Source: Chloroflexota bacterium (GTDB lineage: Bacteria > Chloroflexota > Anaerolineae > Anaerolineales > Villigracilaceae). From it: a stretch of 7,592 bases of DNA. The notes below the pieces were generated by a model that worked only from the letters and a program-made list of their open reading frames with translations, did not search any database and was not told where the DNA came from. Every line of letters begins with the position of its first letter. The stretch's first letter is position 1. The stretch spans positions 1-7,592 of the forward strand of contig JAMDBC010000171.1 of assembly GCA_023484185.1 (NCBI GenBank), written 5' to 3'. Both the position numbers and the translations under genes were made by a program. This document shows positions 1 to 4,983 of the stretch, one piece after another.

Positions 1-1
1 C

Positions 2-1849
2 ATCGTAAGCAAGTTGGACGCTTTCCGTGATCACGGCAAGGCCGAGATCATCATCACGCGCGATCTCGATAAATCAAAAGATGCGCTGGCTCAACTTGAG
101 AAGCAGGGCATCTCGATGGATATCATGACTCAGGAGCTCGAAGACGAAGGCGTTAAGGCCTTTGCCGACGCGTTTACGGGTTTGCTGAAAACAATTGATG
201 ATAGACGCAAGAACGCCGCCTCTTCACTTGGACCTTTGGCGGACGCCGTTTCAAAGCAGATCGCCAAGCTCGAAACTGATTCCGTTCCCGCGCGTCTGTG
301 GGCACATGACCCAACTTTGTGGGCATCTGATCCGGCTGGTCAGGCCGAAGTCAAGATTCGTTTGGGTTGGTTGGATTCCATCGAAAAAGCGCGCGCACTT
401 TTGCCAAGCTATCAATCTTTCGCGGATGAAGTCCGCAAAGCCGGAATGGATCGCGTTTTGGTTTTGGGCATGGGTGGCTCATCGCTCACCGCCGAAGTTT
501 TCTCTTTGATTTTCCAGACTTCTCTCCCCCCATTTTCGGAGAAAATGGGGGGAGCCGGAGGGGGGCTGCTTGCCATTCTTGATTCCACCGACCCCGCGCA
601 AGTCGCGCTGGCCGCGAAGAACTTCCCGCCTAAAAAAAGTTTGTACATCGTCGCCAGCAAATCGGGAGGCACGGCAGAAGTCATGGCCGCACTCGACTAT
701 TTCTGGGAATTGAGCAAACACGATGGCTCGCACTTTATTACCACCACCGACCCCGGAACATCGCTCGAAAAATTGGCGCGCGAACGCGGCTTCAGGAAAA
801 TCTTCTCTTCCGATGAAACCGTTGGCGGACGATATTCCGCGCTGACGGATTTTGGCATGGTTCCAGCTGCGTTGCTTGGAATTGATTTAAATCGTCTGCT
901 TGATAATGCTGATTTGATGAGACGTCAGTGTGAGGCGAAAATCCCGGCAGCGCGCAACCCGGGTTTGGCGCTGGGAGCCGTCGTGGCTGAGTCCGCTTTG
1001 GCGGGTCGCGACAAGCTGACGGTCCTGGCTGATGCGCCGTTGTCCTCGTTTGCAAGCTGGATCGAACAGGTCATCGCTGAATCGAGTGGCAAACATGGCA
1101 AGGGAATCCTGCCCGTGCCGATGGAGCCAATTGGTGACGAGTCCGTTTATGGAAATGATCGTCTGTTCGTTTATTTGCGTCAAACCGGTGAATTGGATGC
1201 AAGCCTGAAAGTTTTGCGAGATGCAGGTCATCCGATCATTGAATTTTCCATCCCCGATTCTTATTCGCTGGCCGCTGAATTCTTCCGTTGGGAAATTGCG
1301 ACTTCGGTGGCCTGCCATATTATCGGCGTTAATGCCTTTGACCAGCCCGATGTGCAGGATAGCAAAAATCGTACGAAGGCCAAGATCGCAGAATATCAAT
1401 CAAGCGGAAAATTGGACGAGGGTAAATCGGTCGAGTTGAAAGATGCGAAGTCTGCGCTGGCTGAATTCTTGGCGCAGGCGAAAAGCAGAGACTACGTCGC
1501 CATCAATGCTTATTTGCCGCGCAACGAAAAGATAAATGTTTCTTTGCAAGCTATGCGTGTGGCGATCCGCGCCAGGACGAAATGCGCAGTGACGACCGGC
1601 TTCGGTCCGCGCTTCCAACATTCAACGGGACAATTTCATAAAGGCGGTCCGAACACAGGACTGTTCATTCAAATTATCGCGGACGCTGAGAAAGATATTC
1701 AAATTCCAAATGAAGGTATGACGTTTGGGACGTTGATCCGTGCGCAGGCGCTCGGCGATTATGAAACGCTGGTTGCGCGTGGACGCCGCGTAATTCGTAT
1801 CCATTTGCCAAGCACGGGTTCAATTAAAACCCTGATCAAAGCCTTATGA
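2..1849 (+). CDS. tal-pgi: Bifunctional transaldolase / glucose-6-phosphate isomerase, 5' partial
   Basis: A fusion enzyme of the cytosolic pentose phosphate pathway and glycolysis. The N-terminal transaldolase moves dihydroxyacetone units; the C-terminal isomerase interconverts glucose-6-phosphate and fructose-6-phosphate. The frame is open from the left edge, so the TTG at 14 is not a real start. The first ~65 residues match the C-terminal helices of transaldolase (ISMDIMTQELEDEGVKAF). Isomerase motifs follow in order: GMGGSS at 467-484, SKSGGTAE of the sugar-isomerase fold, VGGRYSALTDFGM (the classic GGR[FY]S signature) and, near the end, HSTGQFHKGGPNTG. The isomerase domain looks complete, ending in TGA. 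Family members are about 950 residues, so roughly a third, mostly transaldolase, lies outside the window. Oddity: about 15 residues (SLPPFSEKMGGAGGG) between GMGGSS and LDSTDP are encoded by a palindromic repeat and look like an in-frame insertion. hicB begins 36 nt downstream. Confidence 0.95.
   Translation: MVSKLDAFRDHGKAEIIITRDLDKSKDALAQLEKQGISMDIMTQELEDEGVKAFADAFTGLLKTIDDRRKNAASSLGPLADAVSKQIAKLETDSVPARLWAHDPTLWASDPAGQAEVKIRLGWLDSIEKARALLPSYQSFADEVRKAGMDRVLVLGMGGSSLTAEVFSLIFQTSLPPFSEKMGGAGGGLLAILDSTDPAQVALAAKNFPPKKSLYIVASKSGGTAEVMAALDYFWELSKHDGSHFITTTDPGTSLEKLARERGFRKIFSSDETVGGRYSALTDFGMVPAALLGIDLNRLLDNADLMRRQCEAKIPAARNPGLALGAVVAESALAGRDKLTVLADAPLSSFASWIEQVIAESSGKHGKGILPVPMEPIGDESVYGNDRLFVYLRQTGELDASLKVLRDAGHPIIEFSIPDSYSLAAEFFRWEIATSVACHIIGVNAFDQPDVQDSKNRTKAKIAEYQSSGKLDEGKSVELKDAKSALAEFLAQAKSRDYVAINAYLPRNEKINVSLQAMRVAIRARTKCAVTTGFGPRFQHSTGQFHKGGPNTGLFIQIIADAEKDIQIPNEGMTFGTLIRAQALGDYETLVARGRRVIRIHLPSTGSIKTLIKAL
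524..554. repeat. Perfect 13-bp palindrome inserted in-frame in pgi
   Basis: The arms CTCCCCCCATTTT (524-536) and AAAATGGGGGGAG (542-554) are exact reverse complements around a 5-nt loop, CGGAG. A purine-rich tail, GCCGGAGGGGGG, follows at 555-566. The element is read in frame as LPPFSEKMGG-AGGG and keeps the isomerase reading frame. The surrounding isomerase motifs are normal, so this is best explained as a dispersed palindromic repeat that landed in a surface loop, similar in principle to the palindromic elements known inside Rickettsia proteins. The repeat character is inferred, because only one copy is visible here. Confidence 0.75.
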
Positions 1850-1873
1850 GGCTGTGCCATACTTGCGACCAGC

Positions 1874-1879
1874 AAGGAG
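1874..1879 (+). promoter_or_regulatory. Ribosome binding site of hicB
   Basis: AAGGAG lies 6 nt before the ATG at 1886. It is a canonical Shine-Dalgarno sequence and fixes the hicB start. Confidence 0.8.
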
Positions 1880-1885
1880 AGTTCC

Positions 1886-2116
1886 ATGTTAAATGTTCAA
1901 GAACATATTGTACGGATCCACATCGAGAAACTGCCCGAAGGTGTGTATCTGGCTACTTCCGATGATGTGCAGGGATTAGTCGCACAAGGACGCACGATTG
2001 CGGAAACAGTTGAAATTGCCCGTGACGTGGCGCGCAAATTACTTGAAGCGCAAGGGAACGTTGACCTGCCTCAGATCAGTGAAAGTTTCGATTATCCGTT
2101 GATTGTCGAAGGGTAA
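1886..2116 (+). CDS. hicB: HicB-family antitoxin
   Basis: A 76-residue protein of the HicB antitoxin family, which neutralises the HicA mRNA interferase and usually also represses its own operon. The sequence has the HicB pattern of a partly degraded RNase H-like fold: a first strand (VRIHIEKLPEGVYLAT), then SDDVQGLVAQGRTIAETVEIARDVARKL, where the 'G.v.qG.t..Ea...a.d' spacing is typical. The C-terminus is short, with no obvious added ribbon-helix-helix or helix-turn-helix DNA-binding domain, so autoregulation is uncertain. The ATG has a good ribosome binding site. The reading frame is intact and ends 2 nt before the GTG of hicA, implying translational coupling. Here the antitoxin precedes the toxin, an order that occurs in the family although hicA-hicB is more common. 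Confidence 0.85.
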   Translation: MLNVQEHIVRIHIEKLPEGVYLATSDDVQGLVAQGRTIAETVEIARDVARKLLEAQGNVDLPQISESFDYPLIVEG

Positions 2117-2118
2117 AA

Positions 2119-2342
2119 GTGGGACGGCTTTCTGGACTTCGGTATCGACAGATCGTTAAAAAACTCAAGGTTTTTGGCTTTGAGTTTTTTCGTCATGCCG
2201 CGGGCAGTCACGAAATCTGGCATAACCCGGCGACAGGCCGATTTCCAACCATTTCAATCATCCCGGCGATATGCCGGAAGGCACACTGCAGGCGATTTTG
2301 AAACAGGCTGGGGTTGAGCTGGATGACTTTCTGAAAAAGTAG
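2119..2342 (+). pseudogene. hicA: HicA-family toxin, broken by a 1-nt frameshift
   Basis: HicA toxins are small double-stranded-RNA-binding-fold mRNA interferases with one catalytic histidine. The first part (GTG start, RLSGLRYRQIVKKLKVFGF, then HAAGSHEIWHNP) is a clear HicA N-terminus and keeps the catalytic His in the GSH motif. After GRFPTI the frame changes. The expected C-terminus NHPGDMPEGTLQAILKQAG is encoded from 2256 in the other frame and runs to the TAG at 2340-2342. One missing base around 2251-2256 explains this. The unshifted frame instead ends at the TGA at 2299-2301, giving 60 residues with an unrelated tail. The gene is therefore inactive, or the base was lost in sequencing. 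GAAGGG just before the hicB stop can serve as the ribosome binding site. Confidence 0.85.
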
Positions 2343-2368
2343 TAGGTCGGACTGTCAGTCCGACCTAC
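2342..2368. repeat. Palindromic repeat between hicA and the PCD gene
   Basis: GTAGGTCGGACT (2342-2353) and AGTCCGACCTAC (2357-2368) are perfect 12-bp inverted arms with a 3-nt loop, GTC. The left arm overlaps the last base of the shifted hicA stop codon. The right arm ends directly before the AGGAG of the next gene. No T-tract follows, so it is not a standard intrinsic terminator. It may be a dispersed extragenic palindrome, and it could affect mRNA stability or access to the downstream ribosome binding site. Confidence 0.8.
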
Positions 2369-2381
2369 AGGAGATGTGCAA

Positions 2382-2720
2382 ATGACAAACCTATCTCAAC
2401 TCAAATGTATCGCCTGTCGCGGCGGCGAGCCGACCGTGACCGATGAACAGATAACTGAACTCCAGCCGCAAGTGCCGGATTGGCAGGTTAAAGTAGTAGA
2501 TGGTGTCAAACGGTTGGAGCGCGTTTATAAGTTGAAAAATTTTGTAGAGGCAATGGCCTTTACCACCAAAATCGCCATGATCGCGGAAAAGGAAGATCAT
2601 CATCCATTGATTGTCACCGAGTGGGGACGAGTCACCGTCCAGTGGTGGACGCATAAAATCAAAGGGCTGCACCAGAATGATTTCATCATGGCGGCGAAGA
2701 CGGATGGAATCGTTGAGTAA
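2382..2720 (+). CDS. Pterin-4a-carbinolamine dehydratase (4a-hydroxytetrahydrobiopterin dehydratase), complete
   Basis: A 112-residue cytosolic enzyme of the PCD/DCoH family. It dehydrates 4a-hydroxytetrahydropterin to the quinonoid dihydropterin, recycling the cofactor of aromatic amino acid hydroxylases; many bacteria carry it with no hydroxylase nearby. The catalytic histidines are present: HH at residues 73-74 (EDHHPLI) and His91 (WWTH). Their 17-residue spacing matches the family, and the conserved [13 protein letters not shown]-terminus follows. [10 protein letters not shown] stretch near the N-terminus, with two cysteines, is common in this bacterial subgroup. I chose the ATG at 2382 over the GTG at 2376 because AGGAG (2369-2373) is 8 nt upstream of it. 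Its 3' end carries the promoter-like box of the next gene. Two degenerate copies of this 3' end follow downstream. Confidence 0.92.
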   Translation: MTNLSQLKCIACRGGEPTVTDEQITELQPQVPDWQVKVVDGVKRLERVYKLKNFVEAMAFTTKIAMIAEKEDHHPLIVTEWGRVTVQWWTHKIKGLHQNDFIMAAKTDGIVE

Positions 2721-2869
2721 GCGGATATAATTGCTGTATGAAAAAGATGAAGCCAAGAGTGCGCGCCCTCAAGCTTGCAAAAGAAGTCCGCAAGCGATTG
2801 ACGAACGAACTGGGACAACCCGTCAGGGTTATCATGTTCGGTTCGCAAGCGCGCGGTGACGCGACCAAA
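2718..2869 (+). repeat. Near-identical direct repeat, unit 1 (PCD stop, promoter box, MNT 5' half)
   Basis: This 152-nt stretch aligns without gaps to 3619-3770 with about 11 mismatches (about 93% identity by eye). It spans the PCD stop codon, the TATAAT box and the first 44 codons of MNT. Identity drops sharply after the GCGACCAAA that follows the GSQARGD codons. Confidence 0.85.
2726..2731 (+). promoter_or_regulatory. Perfect -10 box for a leaderless MNT1 transcript
   Basis: TATAAT ends 6 nt before the ATG at 2738, so the expected transcription start coincides with the A of the start codon. No Shine-Dalgarno sequence occurs in TGCTGT before the ATG. The same arrangement recurs at MNT2. No convincing -35 box was found in the upstream coding sequence. 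Leaderless initiation is inferred. Confidence 0.6.
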
Positions 2870-3067
2870 TATTCCGATATTGACCTGCTTGTGGTTTTGC
2901 CTTCCGTGGATAAAGAAACGCGTAAATTAGTTTCCAGTGTCGCATGGGAGATTGGCTTTGACGCGGGGAAGGTAATCTCAACATTTCCTACAACAATAAG
3001 TGAAATGAGGTATTACGCCATTTCCCCATTTTATAAAGCCATAAAGGAAGAAGGAGTTCTCGTATGA
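2738..3067 (+). CDS. MNT-type minimal nucleotidyltransferase, antitoxin of a HEPN/MNT pair, copy 1
   Basis: A 109-residue nucleotidyltransferase with the Pol-beta superfamily signature: GSQARGD at residues 35-41, then SDIDLLV with metal-binding aspartates D47 and D49. A basic N-terminal helix (KKMKPRVRALKLAKEVRKR) precedes the catalytic strand. Proteins of this size paired with a HEPN gene are antitoxins. Characterised MntA enzymes AMPylate a tyrosine of the HEPN partner, but that activity has not been shown for this subgroup. The stop overlaps the ATG of the HEPN reading frame (ATGA, 3064-3067), and the GAAGGAG encoding the C-terminal EEG doubles as its ribosome binding site, so the two are translationally coupled. 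The first 44 codons are nearly identical in DNA to copy 2, whereas the rest has diverged. Confidence 0.88.
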   Translation: MKKMKPRVRALKLAKEVRKRLTNELGQPVRVIMFGSQARGDATKYSDIDLLVVLPSVDKETRKLVSSVAWEIGFDAGKVISTFPTTISEMRYYAISPFYKAIKEEGVLV

Positions 3068-3467
3068 GCGCGGACCGCCTCGGCAAGCAATCTTTATTCA
3101 ATATCGCCTTGACCAAGCCAGGGAAGTCCTGAAAGATGCGCACGCTTTATACGACATCGAGCGCACCCCGATAAGCATTGTTAATCGCGCGTATTATTCC
3201 ATGTTTTATGCGGTACTGGCTTTAATGATCTCCATAGATAAAAACACCGCAAAACATCAGGGAGTGCTCTCGTTCTTTGATGAATATTTCATAAAGCAAA
3301 AAGTGTTTCCCAAAGAGATGAGCAGGTTAATTCACGATGCTTTTGAATCCAGGCAGGAAGGCGACTACCGCGAGTCGGCAAAAATCGACCGAGAGACGGC
3401 GCGCGAAATCCTGCAATCTGCCGATACATTTTTTGAATTAGTGGAAAAGAAATTACTCGATACGTGA
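3064..3467 (+). pseudogene. HEPN-domain toxin, copy 1, frameshifted near codon 11
   Basis: HEPN proteins of this type are small all-helical RNase-fold toxins controlled by the MNT gene in front. Translation from the coupled ATG at 3064 gives MSADRLGKQSLF and then leaves the family frame, stopping at the TGA after 3130. The family-like frame (QYRLDQAREVLKDAH, then NRAYYSMFYAVLAL) is open from 3045 and reaches the TGA at 3465-3467 but has no start codon before the ATG at 3201. The distance from ATG to the QYR tyrosine is 38 nt, against 39 nt in copy 2, so one base is missing, probably an A around 3095 (TTAATT read as TTATT). Conserved features remain: NRAYY (from 3183), KHQGVLSFFDEYF and SRQEGDYRES. 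The usual R-x6-H of HEPN RNases reads R-x6-Y here. The remainder starting at 3201 lacks the first helix. Confidence 0.82.
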
Positions 3468-3496
3468 TAGATGCAACTTACTTTCCAGAGGCGTGT

Positions 3497-3621
3497 GATC
3501 GCAGAACAAAAGGATTGCCGAGTGAGGGAGAGTCGCCGCGCAATGGTGGACGCCTAAGATCGGCGGCCTGCACCAGAATGATTTCATCATGGCCGCCAAG
3601 ACAGACGATATTTTTGGATAA
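3497..3621 (+). pseudogene. Remnant of the PCD gene 3' end, copy 2
   Basis: The DNA aligns with the last third of the PCD genes: GATCGCAGAACAAAAGGAT corresponds to the codons of IAEKED, and from about 3541 it reads [21 protein letters not shown] to the TAA at 3619-3621. About 17 nt are missing after 3515, which removes the HHP catalytic motif and breaks the frame. The third catalytic His has become Pro (ACGCCT). It is clearly non-functional and is closer to the 4397-4618 fragment (shared ATCGGCGGCCTG) than to the complete gene. It carries the -10 region of MNT2 directly behind it. Confidence 0.85.
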
Positions 3622-3770
3622 GCGGATATAATTGCTGTATGAAAAAGATAAAGCCAAGAGTACGCGCCCTCAAACTTGCAAAAGAAGTCCGCAAGCGATT
3701 GACGAATGCTCTGGGACAGCCCGTTAAAGTTATCATGTTCGGTTCGCAAGCGCGCGGCGACGCGACCAAA
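3619..3770 (+). repeat. Near-identical direct repeat, unit 2
   Basis: Second copy of the repeat at 2718-2869, same length and no gaps. It contains the second TATAAT box and the 5' half of MNT copy 2. Confidence 0.85.
3627..3632 (+). promoter_or_regulatory. Perfect -10 box for a leaderless MNT2 transcript
   Basis: TATAAT ends 6 nt before the ATG at 3639, with no Shine-Dalgarno sequence between. It is conserved with the box before MNT1, although the preceding PCD tail is dead here. Confidence 0.6.
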
Positions 3771-3968
3771 GAGTCGGACATTGATTTGCTTGTGATTCTG
3801 CCTTCAATTAACAACGAACTGCTAAACCTTACATCTGATATTGCATGGGAGGTTGGGTTTGACGCGGGCAGGGTGATTTCAGCAATTCCAGATACAAAGG
3901 AACAAATGAAACGTTACGGATTCCTGCCTTTCTACCGTACCATCAAAGAGGAGGGGGTTGTTGTATGA
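3639..3968 (+). CDS. MNT-type minimal nucleotidyltransferase, antitoxin of a HEPN/MNT pair, copy 2
   Basis: A 109-residue paralogue of the protein at 2738-3067, exactly the same length. The catalytic GSQARGD and SDIDLLV motifs are unchanged, so the enzyme should be active if expressed. The N-terminal 44 residues differ at only a few positions; the C-terminal part (LPSINNELLNLTSDIAWEV, then FLPFYRTIKEEGVVV) is clearly diverged, in step with the divergence of the HEPN partners. This fits co-evolution of the antitoxin C-terminus with its own toxin. The stop overlaps the ATG of HEPN copy 2 (ATGA at 3965-3968), and GAGGAGG in the EEG codons provides that gene's ribosome binding site. Confidence 0.88.
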   Translation: MKKIKPRVRALKLAKEVRKRLTNALGQPVKVIMFGSQARGDATKESDIDLLVILPSINNELLNLTSDIAWEVGFDAGRVISAIPDTKEQMKRYGFLPFYRTIKEEGVVV

Positions 3969-4363
3969 GGCGCGATCAGTCTTATAAGAAGGACCTCATA
4001 TAATATCGGATTGATCGTGCAAATGAATCTTTGCACGATGCGCGCATATTGAAGGAAAATGGCGGAAGCCCCGCCAGTATCGTAAACCGCTCGTATTATT
4101 CGATCTTTTATGCCACGCTCGCATTGCTGGTAACAGCGGATACAGAACCTTCGAAACACAGCGGTGTTATGGCGAAGTTTGATGAATTATTTATTCGGCA
4201 GGGAATTTTTTCAAAGGAAATGAGCAGGATACTTCATCATGCTTTTGATATGCGCCAGGCGGGGGATTATCAAAAATCCAAGGTGATTACTGAAGAGCAG
4301 GCGATTCAAGTCCTTGAGTCGGCGGAAGAATTCGTAAAAACAATCGAAGCAAAAATTCTTTAA
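3965..4363 (+). pseudogene. HEPN-domain toxin, copy 2, in-frame TAA at codon 13
   Basis: Reading from the coupled ATG gives MRRDQSYKKDLI, then TAA at 4001-4003, then YRIDRANESLHDAR in the same frame through to the TAA at 4361-4363. The stop sits exactly where copy 1 encodes Gln (QYR), so a CAA to TAA change is the simplest explanation. Otherwise the gene is intact (132 codons), with NRSYYSIFYATLAL (from 4085), SKHSGVMAKFDELF and MRQAGDYQ typical of HEPN partners of MNT. As in copy 1, the R-x6-H position holds Tyr. No ATG or GTG in frame follows closely; a TTG at 4031 could only give an N-terminally shortened 110-residue protein without a visible ribosome binding site. It shares roughly half its residues with copy 1. 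Confidence 0.82.
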
Positions 4364-4396
4364 TCGCCAAATATCCTTGAGCGGCAAATTATATAA

Positions 4397-4618
4397 ATGG
4401 ATGGCGTCAAACGCTTGGAGCGCGTCTATAAATTGAAAAATTTTGTAGAGGCAATGGCTTTTACGACCAGGATCGCCATGATCGCCGAAAAAGAAGATCA
4501 CCACCCGCTCATCATTACTGAGTGGGGGAGAGTGACGGTGCAATGGTGGACGCACAATATCGGCGGCCTGCACCAGAACGATTTCATCATGGCGGCCAAG
4601 ACAGATGGATTATTATGA
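4397..4618 (+). pseudogene. N-terminally truncated PCD copy 3
   Basis: A 73-codon open frame from ATG, equivalent to residues 40-112 of the complete PCD ([15 protein letters not shown] onwards). Both catalytic motifs are preserved: EDHHPLI and WWTH with the correct 17-residue spacing. The first 39 residues, which supply the N-terminal helix and first strand, are absent. The homology starts at 4399, directly before which lies unrelated sequence after HEPN2. There is no Shine-Dalgarno sequence before the ATG. It ends in TGA right at the junction with the minus-strand gene. It is most likely a dead fragment left by duplication, but the frame has stayed open and the changes from copy 1 are conservative, so recent decay or residual function cannot be excluded. 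Confidence 0.75.
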
Positions 4619-4922
4619 GCACGTGGGTGGTCGTGTGGCGCGTCGCTGATCCCCCTTGATAACTTTCCGGATCAACCACGGCATCCGGCTTAAATATGCC
4701 GATATTGCCCGACACATAATCCAAAAATTTGGTATCGGTAAGCTTCATCGTGTATCCCGGCACGTCACTTTCCACACTATATCGCTCCGGCACGGGGGTC
4801 GTCTGCGCGAGCGGCCAGATGGACGCCTGGTTCGCAAGCTTTTGCCGCTGCGAAATGACAAAAAACGCCAAGGGCATAATGACAAGAATCCCGAGTCCCA
4901 ACAATATCACGAAGCGACGCAT
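4587..4922 (-). pseudogene. Single-pass membrane-anchored protein, copy 1, 3' end lost
   Basis: Starts MRRFVILLGLGILVIMPLAF, a positively charged N-terminus followed by one hydrophobic helix (residues 4-22), so an N-in membrane anchor or uncleaved signal is expected, with the rest outside. The following part (RYSVESDVPGYTMKLTD, then FLDYVSGNIGIFKPDAVVDP, YQGG) is clearly homologous to the full-length copy at 6001-6597. Homology stops around 4619-4624, after RHTTTHV; the final residues [10 protein letters not shown] come from reading the PCD fragment backwards. About half of the domain is missing, so the product is probably non-functional. It lies 61 nt after the lipoprotein stop in the same orientation. 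I do not recognise the family. Confidence 0.75.
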
Positions 4923-4983
4923 ACATTATTTACCTAACGATAGTATCTGTAGCGTAAAAGAAATGGAGGGAAAGTACAAGGCC

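Noticed and set aside
14..16. TTG as the start codon of the first gene
   Set aside because: The frame is open to the left edge (codons for IVSK before it) and the sequence there is the middle of a transaldolase C-terminal domain.
412..1804. Long open frames antisense and out of frame to tal-pgi
   Set aside because: They are shadows of a clearly homologous gene; none shows a recognisable domain or good start signals.
2158..2190. Hairpin AAAAAACTCAA / TTGAGTTTTTT resembling a terminator
   Set aside because: It is AT-rich with a long loop, lies inside the conserved hicA coding sequence (KKLKVFGFEFF) and is explained by codon content.
2600..3814. Minus-strand frames repeated opposite the PCD/MNT junctions (MRTEHDN...)
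   Set aside because: They recur only because the plus-strand sequence is duplicated; the sense strand carries the conserved motifs.
3999..4004. TATAAT inside HEPN copy 2 as a promoter for a shortened toxin
   Set aside because: The next ATG (4023) is out of frame, the only in-frame start is a TTG without a ribosome binding site, and no -35 box is visible.
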